Shown in pieces: positions 1 through 6,457 of a stretch of 25,245 nucleotides of DNA (the stretch's first letter is position 1; every line of letters begins with the position of its first letter). The stretch comes from a virus, in IMG/VR virus record IMGVR_UViG_3300043409_000227, positions 1 to 25,245 of that record. One strand, given 5' to 3'. Both the position numbers and the translations under genes were made by a program. Below the pieces are notes generated by a model, which made no database searches, had not been told where the DNA came from, and saw nothing but the letters and a program-made list of their open reading frames with translations.

Positions 1-53
1 CCACTCCCGTGCATACTCCCCCATACCTCATCCGTTCTCGGCGTATCACTCAT
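1..53 (-). CDS. Partial small phage protein, PRTD-type N-terminus
   Basis: This leftward gene starts at ATG 53 and runs off the left edge, so only 17 complete codons are visible (MSDTPRTDEVWGSMHGS). The 'DTPRTD' opening is, from memory, common in small uncharacterised phage proteins; no function can be assigned. Its ATG overlaps the TGA of the gene before it (ATGA), and a strong ribosome binding site GGAGGAG lies just upstream, so the start is well supported. It continues the chain of translationally coupled small genes. Confidence 0.6.
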   Translation of the reverse strand, partial: MSDTPRTDEVWGSMHGS

Positions 54-211
54 TTCTCCTCCTTGCGCACAACGCAAACAGCCTCGACGAGTTCCGCTCT
101 GTCTGATTCGACAATCGCCGTACAGTGCGGATGGCAGTTCTGTTCTAACCAATCCATCAGCGGCTTTGCTACTAACCGGAATTCTGCAATCTTTTCTTTT
201 TGTAAAACCAT
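50..211 (-). CDS. Small conserved-looking phage protein, 53 aa
   Basis: A 53-residue ORF starts at ATG 211, six bases after a full-strength AAGGAGGT site, and its TGA overlaps the next ATG (ATGA at 53-50). The protein contains MDWLEQNCHPHCTAIVESD followed by RAELVE. From memory this 'NCHPH...AELVE' pattern recurs in uncharacterised phage proteins. No signal peptide or membrane segment is visible. The spacing (3 bases after the upstream TGA) and the binding site make it a real gene; its function is unknown. Confidence 0.7.
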   Translation of the reverse strand: MVLQKEKIAEFRLVAKPLMDWLEQNCHPHCTAIVESDRAELVEAVCVVRKEEK

Positions 212-212
212 C

Positions 213-518
213 TCAGACCTCCTTGCGCGATAGGTGTGCGCGAATTGCTCGTACTGTTTTCTGGCTGATGTCGCCCATTGTGTATTCGTGCAAAATCTTC
301 CGCAGCAGATCGTCGGCGGTTGTAGGGTGGCCAGAGGACTGAGTGTTGCTTTTCGGCTGGGGACTCCCGACCCTCTCAGCCTCTGGCCGTTGATCTTTCA
401 TGCCGCCCCAATACGTCATAGGTCGGCCCTGTTCGTCGCGTTGATATTTCGCCATCTCAATCTCCTCCTCGCGCCTGTTGTACTCGCGTTCGCAATCATT
501 AAATGCGTTGCGGCTCAT
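213..518 (-). CDS. Hypothetical phage protein, 101 aa
   Basis: The open frame extends to a GTG at 599, but the best start is ATG 518. It overlaps the stop of the upstream gene (ATGA at 518-515) and follows a GGGGGA site by four bases. The N-terminal third is charged (EREYNRREEEIE), the middle is rich in P, Q and S, and the end (DDLLRKILHEYTMGD... RAIRAHL) is probably helical. No known domain is recognised. It is part of the coupled small-gene chain at 1-1193. Confidence 0.6.
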   Translation of the reverse strand: MSRNAFNDCEREYNRREEEIEMAKYQRDEQGRPMTYWGGMKDQRPEAERVGSPQPKSNTQSSGHPTTADDLLRKILHEYTMGDISQKTVRAIRAHLSRKEV

Positions 519-655
519 TTGTTCCCCCATGTCGGCAGCTTGCCGTTCTCCAGTATCCACAGGTTGCGCTGGCGCATCCACTGCACCGCCCTCACCCACT
601 TAGCAGCGTTGCGGGTTGTGGGAAACAGTTGTCTTGCTCTTGATGTCAGGCTCAT
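515..655 (-). CDS. Hypothetical small basic phage protein, 46 aa
   Basis: This short gene starts at ATG 655, which overlaps the TGA of the 32-residue membrane peptide gene (ATGA at 655-652), with GGGGG upstream. Its own TGA overlaps the next ATG at 518. The product is basic and rich in W and R (TTRNAAKWVRAVQWMRQRNL) and probably forms an amphipathic helix. The frame is open up to 769, but only this start fits the junctions. Function unknown. Confidence 0.6.
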   Translation of the reverse strand: MSLTSRARQLFPTTRNAAKWVRAVQWMRQRNLWILENGKLPTWGNK

Positions 656-750
656 CTTGGCCCCCAAATTTGCAAGACCACCAGCGACACCACAACCACA
701 ACCACGACAGTAAGAAGTGGTATCAGAAACGCCATCATCCACGGTTTCAT
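652..750 (-). CDS. Single-span membrane microprotein, 32 aa
   Basis: A 32-residue gene starts at ATG 750 and ends at TGA 652. It is coupled on both sides by ATGA overlaps and has a strong GGAGG site four bases before the start. The protein is almost entirely one membrane segment: MKPWMMAFLIPLL, then T, then seven valines, SLVVLQIW and a short GPR tail. It would sit in the inner membrane. Roles such as a holin-like, superinfection-related or membrane-tethering peptide are possible, but nothing in the sequence chooses between them. Confidence 0.6.
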   Translation of the reverse strand: MKPWMMAFLIPLLTVVVVVVVSLVVLQIWGPR

Positions 751-1193
751 TTCGCCTCCATGATCTCAATCAGCTTGTCCAAGTAGTGCCGTGCCTTCTT
801 CAAGTCCTCGACTCCGTTCTTCTCACGATGCCGCGCAACGTACTTGACCACGTTACCGCTGAAGAACCCCAGACCCCACGCATGGATGGCATCCCACGGC
901 TGGATGCCCTTGGACTTGTAGTGCTGGCCACCTACCTGTACCTCGTTAGCTCTTTCCAGCAGTATTTCTTCTAGAATTTCTTTCTTTATTTTCATACCCG
1001 CCTCTATCTTTTTGCTCTTCGTCAGCACCGCCGCTACAAACTTGTCGGCCTTCGCGTTCTTCTTCATCAGGTAGCGATGGTTGGATATCTGTTGTGACGT
1101 TGCCTTGGGTATGGCTTTCATGATTTCTGCGTTTGGAAATCCTGCTTGGATCATGTTTTTTATCTTCTGTGCTGTTGTTATTGCTTTCTTCAT
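747..1193 (-). CDS. DUF3310 (SaV-like) protein
   Basis: A 148-residue protein. The C-terminal half carries the DUF3310 signature: GGQHYKSKGIQPWDAI, then GNVVKYVARHREKNG and VEDLKKARHYLDKLIE. This family is common in phages and is sometimes annotated as a nucleotide kinase; its true role is uncertain. The N-terminal half is basic and helical (QISNHRYLMKKNAKADKFV) and could bind nucleic acid. The frame is open to 1292, but ATG 1193 has a GGAG site seven bases upstream while the upstream ATGs have none. Its TGA overlaps the next ATG at 750. Confidence 0.8.
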   Translation of the reverse strand: MKKAITTAQKIKNMIQAGFPNAEIMKAIPKATSQQISNHRYLMKKNAKADKFVAAVLTKSKKIEAGMKIKKEILEEILLERANEVQVGGQHYKSKGIQPWDAIHAWGLGFFSGNVVKYVARHREKNGVEDLKKARHYLDKLIEIMEAK

Positions 1194-1346
1194 GTGTTTC
1201 TCCGTGATAGTTTTTGTATGTAAGGGAATGCACGGTGTCTGAATTGCCGCTTCAAAATTATTGGCTACCAGCGGCTTAACGCTTACACGCATTCAGACTC
1301 ATCAACCGCAGCCGTGCCTACAGCGAAAGAAAGGTAGCCGCATGAA

Positions 1347-1643
1347 TCAGGTGCAGCTAGACATACCGCAGAGTGTGTCGTGCAGTTCGTCCAGCGTTGT
1401 TTCGTTGATGACCAAGGCTACGCCCCCGCGCTTCTTGATCATCGCCAGTTCTCTTTGTTGTAGGGCGGTAGGTTGGTTGTTCCCGGCCTTGATCTCAATA
1501 CCGATGAACCTACCGTTGTAGCAAGCGATGATGTCGGGTACTCCGGTGCGACCATAACCCCCCGTTGCCGGGAAGAAGTAGTACACGCCGAAGTAATCCA
1601 GTATGGCCTTGGCTTGCTTCTTGACCTTACCCTCTGGTGTCAT
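1347..1643 (-). CDS. VRR-NUC domain nuclease
   Basis: A 98-residue stand-alone VRR-NUC protein of the PD-(D/E)XK nuclease superfamily, the usual length for phage copies. Visible signatures are E4 near the start, GVPDII with D37, the catalytic IEIKAG with E50 and K52, and PTALQQREL with the conserved glutamine. In phages these act as structure-specific nucleases, probably in replication or recombination. The gene lies nine bases after the DUF3150-like gene (stop at 1653) and is preceded by GGGG. A gap of about 150 bases to the next gene on the left (1194-1346) shows no convincing signal or ORF. Confidence 0.85.
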   Translation of the reverse strand: MTPEGKVKKQAKAILDYFGVYYFFPATGGYGRTGVPDIIACYNGRFIGIEIKAGNNQPTALQQRELAMIKKRGGVALVINETTLDELHDTLCGMSSCT

Positions 1644-1652
1644 ACGTACCCC

Positions 1653-2516
1653 TTAGAAATCGAACCGCTTGAGAATCTCGTCCACCTGCGTCTTGACCTC
1701 AAGACGGGCACCCTTACTCTCGCGCAAGTCCTTGATCTCGACATTCAAGATGGCCGACTCAAGGCTCTTACGTGCAGCTTCCAACTTGGGGTCGTTAGTG
1801 ACATTCAGCTTGGTCAGCAACTCGCATAGCTTGACCGGACTCTCAAGGAGACTGTCCCTGAATATCTTTCCCTTCCCCTCTCGCTCACCTTCGGTGACAT
1901 CAGCAAGCCTGTCGGCCATGTGCGTCAGTACACCGTGCAACCTGTCCCACAAATCTTTAGTCGTGGAACCTAACCTATCGTTGTAGGCTTTTTGGTAGTG
2001 CTCTTCCAATTCCTTTTTATCTGCTGCGTCAGCGTCTACGCGCCAATCACCAACTTCAGGAACCGGAGAGAAAGTGTATCGCAGGTCAAATTTATTTGCA
2101 ATGTCGTCTACATCCGGGTACTCAGCCCTATCGAAAAGAGTACCCATCGTGAAGGCTTGTGCCGAGATGAGGTCAGAGTACTTGGCACAGAAGATGCTAA
2201 CTGCGTCCTTGAACTCTTGCTCATACACAGTCAGTTGGGCCTTGAAATCCTTGAAGTTAGCCATAGGCAGCAGCCGATCTCCTCCATCTGACCAAGGCAT
2301 CGTCTGCTCATGGAACCAATTGCGAACCTTCCCGCTAACCTGCCCCACTACTAGCAACTCGTTAGCCCCGGCGAAGAGGTTCTTATGGTAGTTCCCTGCC
2401 CTTGTCTTGGTAGACTTGGCAACATCGACCTCCGCGCTGACCTTCTTATCCAGCTTGCGCCCTGTCCATACGGACATATTGAGGTTGACCAACATACTCT
2501 CGTTTGCGATGCTCAT
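1653..2516 (-). CDS. DUF3150-like protein of a MoxR/VWA cassette
   Basis: A 287-residue soluble, mostly helical protein (NYHKNLFAGANEL, VRNWFHEQTMPWSDGGDRLLP, then long charged helices to DEILKRFDF). From memory it resembles DUF3150, a family found next to MoxR-type ATPases and VWA proteins in phages, and the neighbours here fit: VWA at 2805 and MoxR at 4038. The start ATG 2516 overlaps the TAA of the 92-residue gene (TAATG). No catalytic motif is visible. A structural or substrate-adaptor role in the ATPase-VWA module is an inference. The family call is moderately sure. Confidence 0.6.
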   Translation of the reverse strand: MSIANESMLVNLNMSVWTGRKLDKKVSAEVDVAKSTKTRAGNYHKNLFAGANELLVVGQVSGKVRNWFHEQTMPWSDGGDRLLPMANFKDFKAQLTVYEQEFKDAVSIFCAKYSDLISAQAFTMGTLFDRAEYPDVDDIANKFDLRYTFSPVPEVGDWRVDADAADKKELEEHYQKAYNDRLGSTTKDLWDRLHGVLTHMADRLADVTEGEREGKGKIFRDSLLESPVKLCELLTKLNVTNDPKLEAARKSLESAILNVEIKDLRESKGARLEVKTQVDEILKRFDF

Positions 2517-2794
2517 TATGCTTCTCCCTGTAATTTGGTTTCTTCTGCGAGGATGTCTGCTTTGTGCAACAACTTACCCATTGCGTACTGCTCGGGTGTG
2601 AGCATGGACAACGTGATGAGATCATCTGATGCCATCTTTACCCTTGGCTCTTGCTTGTTAGTGGTGCCGTTCCACTTCGTCTCATAGAGTTCCAGTTCGC
2701 TACCCGCCAACGCATTGAACAGCGTGGTTGCAGCGGTTGAGTCCATGATGAAATTCGTGTAGCCCATCTTCAGTATTACCTTGCCTTTTGCCAT
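2516..2794 (-). CDS. Hypothetical protein within the MoxR/VWA cassette, 92 aa
   Basis: A 92-residue protein coupled by TAATG to the DUF3150-like gene and ten bases after the VWA gene. The N-terminus (GKVILKMGYTNFIMDSTAATTLFNAL) suggests a short beta strand followed by a helix; the C-terminus is helical (LTPEQYAMGKLLHKADILAEET). No family is recognised. Its position between the VWA and DUF3150 genes suggests a role in the same module. Confidence 0.6.
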   Translation of the reverse strand: MAKGKVILKMGYTNFIMDSTAATTLFNALAGSELELYETKWNGTTNKQEPRVKMASDDLITLSMLTPEQYAMGKLLHKADILAEETKLQGEA

Positions 2795-2804
2795 GCTGAT
2801 TCTC

Positions 2805-4016
2805 CTAGTTGATATGGATTGTCTTGCCAGTACCAGCAGTCGCTCGTTTGTTACCTGCTATGACCCACAGCACAGGGCAGGGCCACTGCCCACCCCAGTC
2901 CCTACCTACGTGCCCATCGGTCAGCATGATCACGCACTCAGGGCGCATCTTATTCTCCTTCATGTATGCGGTAACCCCTGATGGCGCAGTACCCCCACCG
3001 CCCTTGGGCTTAGTCGAAGAGGCAATCAACTCGTACTGCCCCGGCCCATACTTCTCATGCGATGCAACACGGGTATCCCAGTACATCAGGTCGATCAACT
3101 CGGGGGTCACTAACTTTGCAACACCGATGACCTCGGACACGAACTTGCTGATATCCGCACCACTGATAGACCCCGATGTATCTACACCCACACCGATGCG
3201 CCCTACCGACTCGGAGTACGACGAGGGCATGTACACCCCACTGTCGATGGTTCTGCGGTTGGGTCTACGCCACGTGCTCATCTCTTTGCCTATGCACAGG
3301 CTCACCACGAACTCCCGCATCTCCTCCACCCAGTCAACCTTGGGTGCCATCACCTCACCAATGGCGCGTGACAAGTCCCCACCCATCTTGCCGATCAGCA
3401 CGTTGCCTTGTTGCAACGCCTCACCTACCTGCTGATCCAGCCCCTTCGTGGCCTCGACACTGCGCTCCTTGGCCTCCTCCCACCCATGCTCATCGAAGCC
3501 TCCGGGTTCCTCAGTCCCACTGCTTCCCTTGCCACTGCCCTTACCCTTGGCCTCCTCGTCCTCCTTGGCCTTCTTCAACAACCTATAGACTTCTCCTGAG
3601 TCCATGCCCTTATATTTCAGGTCGAGTAGACCTTCCTTTGGCATCTTGATGAACCCTTCACCGTCATCGGACAAGACCAGCAGCAGGTTAATCACAAGGT
3701 CACACGCCTTGTTTGCCAGCAAAGGGTTCTCCTTGAACAGATACAACCACGTGATGAGATGGCGCAATGCCACGTGTAAAGACTCATGCAGTACAACGAA
3801 CCGCATCTCAGGCTCACTCCACCGCATGACAGCCGCCCTGCCATAGGTCTTGTCCAACCCATTGGTGTAGGCAGTCGGACACTTCTTCGGGTCATCCTCC
3901 ACCCGTGTGGTACCCATCATCAGCACACCCGCCATAGAGCGGTACTTCGTGTGCGTCAGTACATCAAGGGTGCATTTCTGCACCCGCCTCTCTGCTTCTA
4001 AGTCTTGGTAGCCCAT
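2805..4016 (-). CDS. DUF2201-type metallopeptidase-like/VWA domain protein
   Basis: A 403-residue protein with two visible parts. Residues about 45-90 carry a zincin-like motif, HESLHVALRH at 77-86 (HExxHxxxxH), preceded by a 'TNG' element, as in the putative metallopeptidase domain of DUF2201 proteins. After an acidic, glycine-rich linker (about 150-180), residues 274-403 form a VWA-like domain with a MIDAS sequence D279-T-S281-G-S283 and a second aspartate in LTDG (D367). Such proteins pair with MoxR-type AAA+ ATPases, and the ATPase gene lies 21 bases upstream. The module probably remodels protein targets; whether the zinc site is active is unknown. The start ATG 4016 follows GAAGGGAGAAG. 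Confidence 0.85.
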   Translation of the reverse strand: MGYQDLEAERRVQKCTLDVLTHTKYRSMAGVLMMGTTRVEDDPKKCPTAYTNGLDKTYGRAAVMRWSEPEMRFVVLHESLHVALRHLITWLYLFKENPLLANKACDLVINLLLVLSDDGEGFIKMPKEGLLDLKYKGMDSGEVYRLLKKAKEDEEAKGKGSGKGSSGTEEPGGFDEHGWEEAKERSVEATKGLDQQVGEALQQGNVLIGKMGGDLSRAIGEVMAPKVDWVEEMREFVVSLCIGKEMSTWRRPNRRTIDSGVYMPSSYSESVGRIGVGVDTSGSISGADISKFVSEVIGVAKLVTPELIDLMYWDTRVASHEKYGPGQYELIASSTKPKGGGGTAPSGVTAYMKENKMRPECVIMLTDGHVGRDWGGQWPCPVLWVIAGNKRATAGTGKTIHIN

Positions 4017-4037
4017 GCTCTTCTCCCTTCGTTATCC

Positions 4038-5111
4038 TTACATCATCCATTCGTTCTCGGTAGCCCACGCAATGAAAGTCCGGTTGGACTGCGCGATGCC
4101 TCGCTTCGGCGATGCCTGAACGCTCAAGGCAAACACGCCCTGATACTCCTTGGGTAGACGCTTCAGGTACGTCATGAACGGGGTCATGCTTGCCTTGTCC
4201 ACCAACTGAATGCCGCTGAACACCGTGACGTAGTTAGCCGCGAAGTCCTGCGCCGATGGCACCATGCACCCTGTCGGGTCGGTGATAGTTGCTTCCCACG
4301 ATGGCAACCTGTCGAAGGTCTGCGCGAAGGTCATCAGGTCTGCTGCTGCGGCGTTACCCACACAACCCCGTACCCCTGCTGCCACAGCATTGTCAGACAG
4401 CTTGCCCCGTACCCACATGTGGTGGCTGGCATTCTCCAAGCTACGTGGAGATACGAACGCGCCCTCAGTTTTCGATGGGTAGGAGATGTAGAGGTTACCC
4501 TCACCATCCTTGTAGGATGCTAGGCAGTGCGGGAACTTCTTCACCCACGCAATCACGATGGGGTTGATACCGTTCGACATAGCCCACGTGATCCACTCCC
4601 CTGAGTTAGGCTTACGCACCTCGACCATCGACACCCTGTTCTGTGCGTGTTGCTGCACATGATCGGACAGACCCTCAACCGCAAGGTTAGTCGTACCAAA
4701 CACCCTACTGCCAGCGGGTAGGGAGTACTCCCCTACCTTGTGCGACTGGAACAACCGAAGCATGGAGTTCTGCACCGGACGCATGGCCTTACCGATCTCA
4801 TCAGCCATGAAGATGATGGGCTTGTCCGAGTGAACACCCGTTAGGATGTTAGGTGCAAAGCGGGTGACCTTGACCCCATTGATCAACTCTGTGAACGGAA
4901 CACCCGACACATCCCCCACATCGAAGGTCTGCGTCTCGGCATACACGTACCGATACTCATCCTCAAACCGATCAGCCAACGTGTTCAGGATGGCACTCTT
5001 GCCAATGCCCATCTCGCCCTTGAATATGTACGAGACCTTATCCCCCACGTGCTCAACCATATCGGTTGCTTCTGCGAGGGACACGACTGCACCTAGTGAT
5101 ACTTCACTCAT
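4038..5111 (-). CDS. MoxR-type AAA+ ATPase
   Basis: A 357-residue AAA+ protein. Walker A is GEMGIGKS at 32-39, the MoxR-family 'DVSGVP' element is at about 67-72, Walker B is IIFMADE at 99-105 and the sensor-1 region is GTTN at 139-142. The family partners with VWA proteins as a chaperone or metal-insertion device; the DUF2201/VWA gene is immediately downstream. Phage copies are sometimes labelled CobS-like, but no cobaltochelatase link can be claimed here. ATG 5111 overlaps the end of the upstream 104-residue gene by eight bases, which implies translational coupling. Confidence 0.88.
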   Translation of the reverse strand: MSEVSLGAVVSLAEATDMVEHVGDKVSYIFKGEMGIGKSAILNTLADRFEDEYRYVYAETQTFDVGDVSGVPFTELINGVKVTRFAPNILTGVHSDKPIIFMADEIGKAMRPVQNSMLRLFQSHKVGEYSLPAGSRVFGTTNLAVEGLSDHVQQHAQNRVSMVEVRKPNSGEWITWAMSNGINPIVIAWVKKFPHCLASYKDGEGNLYISYPSKTEGAFVSPRSLENASHHMWVRGKLSDNAVAAGVRGCVGNAAAADLMTFAQTFDRLPSWEATITDPTGCMVPSAQDFAANYVTVFSGIQLVDKASMTPFMTYLKRLPKEYQGVFALSVQASPKRGIAQSNRTFIAWATENEWMM

Positions 5112-5418
5112 GTTGTTTCTCCTGATTGTTTTTGATACGTTGAAGTTCTACGTCTGCCAGCGCGTTCTCATATAGCCAATAGCCATTGTGCCGAGTATGA
5201 ATCGGCGCATCCATGAACCGCTGGTATGTCTCCCATGCTATGTGTACTGCCTTGATACGGGACTCTCCGTTCCCTGTGAACGCCCTGCCATCCTCTCTTC
5301 TTATCACTGCTACATAAGGTTGCCCAGCGGAGGAGGTCAAGTCGTCATACTCTACTACCCTAAGTGATGCACGGTCAAACTTTACGAGTGCTTCAATCTC
5401 ATCCTCTCTCAATTCCAC
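5104..5418 (-). CDS. Hypothetical protein, 104 aa
   Basis: A 104-residue protein with a GTG start at 5418, placed six bases after AAGGAG. The middle (VEYDDLTSSAGQPYVAVIRR, then GRAFTGNGESRIKAVHIAW) looks like a small alpha/beta fold. No family is recognised. It ends inside the start of the MoxR gene (eight-base overlap) and begins ten bases after the peptidase gene, so it is part of the same transcript. Confidence 0.6.
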   Translation of the reverse strand: MELREDEIEALVKFDRASLRVVEYDDLTSSAGQPYVAVIRREDGRAFTGNGESRIKAVHIAWETYQRFMDAPIHTRHNGYWLYENALADVELQRIKNNQEKQHE

Positions 5419-5428
5419 TCACTTCTCC

Positions 5429-6457
5429 TTAGTTAACTACTTGTTTGCCAAACTCCAACTCATCAGCCAACGTCTGCAACAAGTCGGCCACATCCTCGGG
5501 TGCAGATAGCCGCACCCACTTCACAATATCTTTGTAGCCCATGTTGGCTATGTCGGTCGAGTCCCTCGGGTCTAGGCAGAACTCCGCATCGGCATCGTCC
5601 ACACCATAGTTCTTGTCCTTCCAATTACCCCAACTGTACTTGTCATACTCCTCGACATCGTTCACGCCACGCACCACGGGCAGGTCGCCCGTTCCCTCTT
5701 GGAACGCCCCCACCACGGCATCGCGTAACGCCACCAAGTGCGTCACATCCAGCATCTCCCCCGGCCCATGCTCAAAGTCGTAGCCCACCGACACGTTCGT
5801 GCATTCGGGAATGAGGCGTATGTAGTTGGCGGTATCGGTGAACGATCCGGTGTTGTCAGGGGAATAACTCAAGCTGTTGTTTCTTGCGTTGATCTTGTCA
5901 CCCAACGCTTGAGCGAACACATCGCTGCAAGTCCTGCCCACCATCATCTCGGTGATGACACTGCCATCGCCACGCCTGTCGAACGCAATGGCGTACTTGA
6001 ACTGCTTCAGGAAGGCAGGGAAGTTTTTAGCCATTGCCGCCGAGCCGATACCCCCACGCTCCTCACCACGGTGGAAAAGATAGGTGCCCGGAACCCCTGC
6101 ATCAATCATCTCCATCAGCATCCAACACCCTGCGGCATTGTCTGCCCCGAGCGGCATCTTGAGGGGGTCTTTGTCGTCCTTGTAGACGAGTTGGCACTCC
6201 GTATCGTAGATGATAGTTTGATACAGAGGCGCATCCTTGGGATGCACGGTGTCCACGTGGGCACACCACAACACATCACTACCGTGTGAGTTCTCACACT
6301 TTGCTACCGTTATCCCGTAGGCAAGCGGCACCCCGGCAATATCGTGGAATACTTCAGGCTCATACGGGGCGAGGAACTTCTTCACGAATACCGCCTCACC
6401 CTTGGAGTCATGTGCCCTGCACAACTTCAGCATACTCAACAGTCTTTTGATCTTCAT
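5429..6457 (-). CDS. M20/M28/M42-like zinc metallopeptidase
   Basis: A 342-residue protein with the metal-binding pattern of the di-zinc co-catalytic peptidase clan (M20/M28/M42). H67 and D69 lie in WCAHVDTVHP, D106 in PLGADNAAG, the E132-E133 pair in HRGEERGGIGS, D160 in IAFDRRG and H230 in FEHGPGE. All five positions are present, so it may be active on peptides or on an amide of a small molecule. No signal peptide is visible, so it acts in the cytoplasm. The start overlaps the upstream stop (ATGA). Codons 53-58 contain an intact copy of the 16-bp palindrome found in the control regions. Confidence 0.8.
   Translation of the reverse strand: MKIKRLLSMLKLCRAHDSKGEAVFVKKFLAPYEPEVFHDIAGVPLAYGITVAKCENSHGSDVLWCAHVDTVHPKDAPLYQTIIYDTECQLVYKDDKDPLKMPLGADNAAGCWMLMEMIDAGVPGTYLFHRGEERGGIGSAAMAKNFPAFLKQFKYAIAFDRRGDGSVITEMMVGRTCSDVFAQALGDKINARNNSLSYSPDNTGSFTDTANYIRLIPECTNVSVGYDFEHGPGEMLDVTHLVALRDAVVGAFQEGTGDLPVVRGVNDVEEYDKYSWGNWKDKNYGVDDADAEFCLDPRDSTDIANMGYKDIVKWVRLSAPEDVADLLQTLADELEFGKQVVN
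6284..6299 (-). promoter_or_regulatory. 16-bp palindrome copy inside the peptidase gene
   Basis: GTGTGAGTTCTCACAC on the plus strand, reading GTGTGAGAACTCACAC in the transcript. It is identical to the six intergenic copies although it lies inside codons for K-C-E-N-S-H of the metallopeptidase. It could be a regulator-binding site or an RNA hairpin. Confidence 0.55.
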
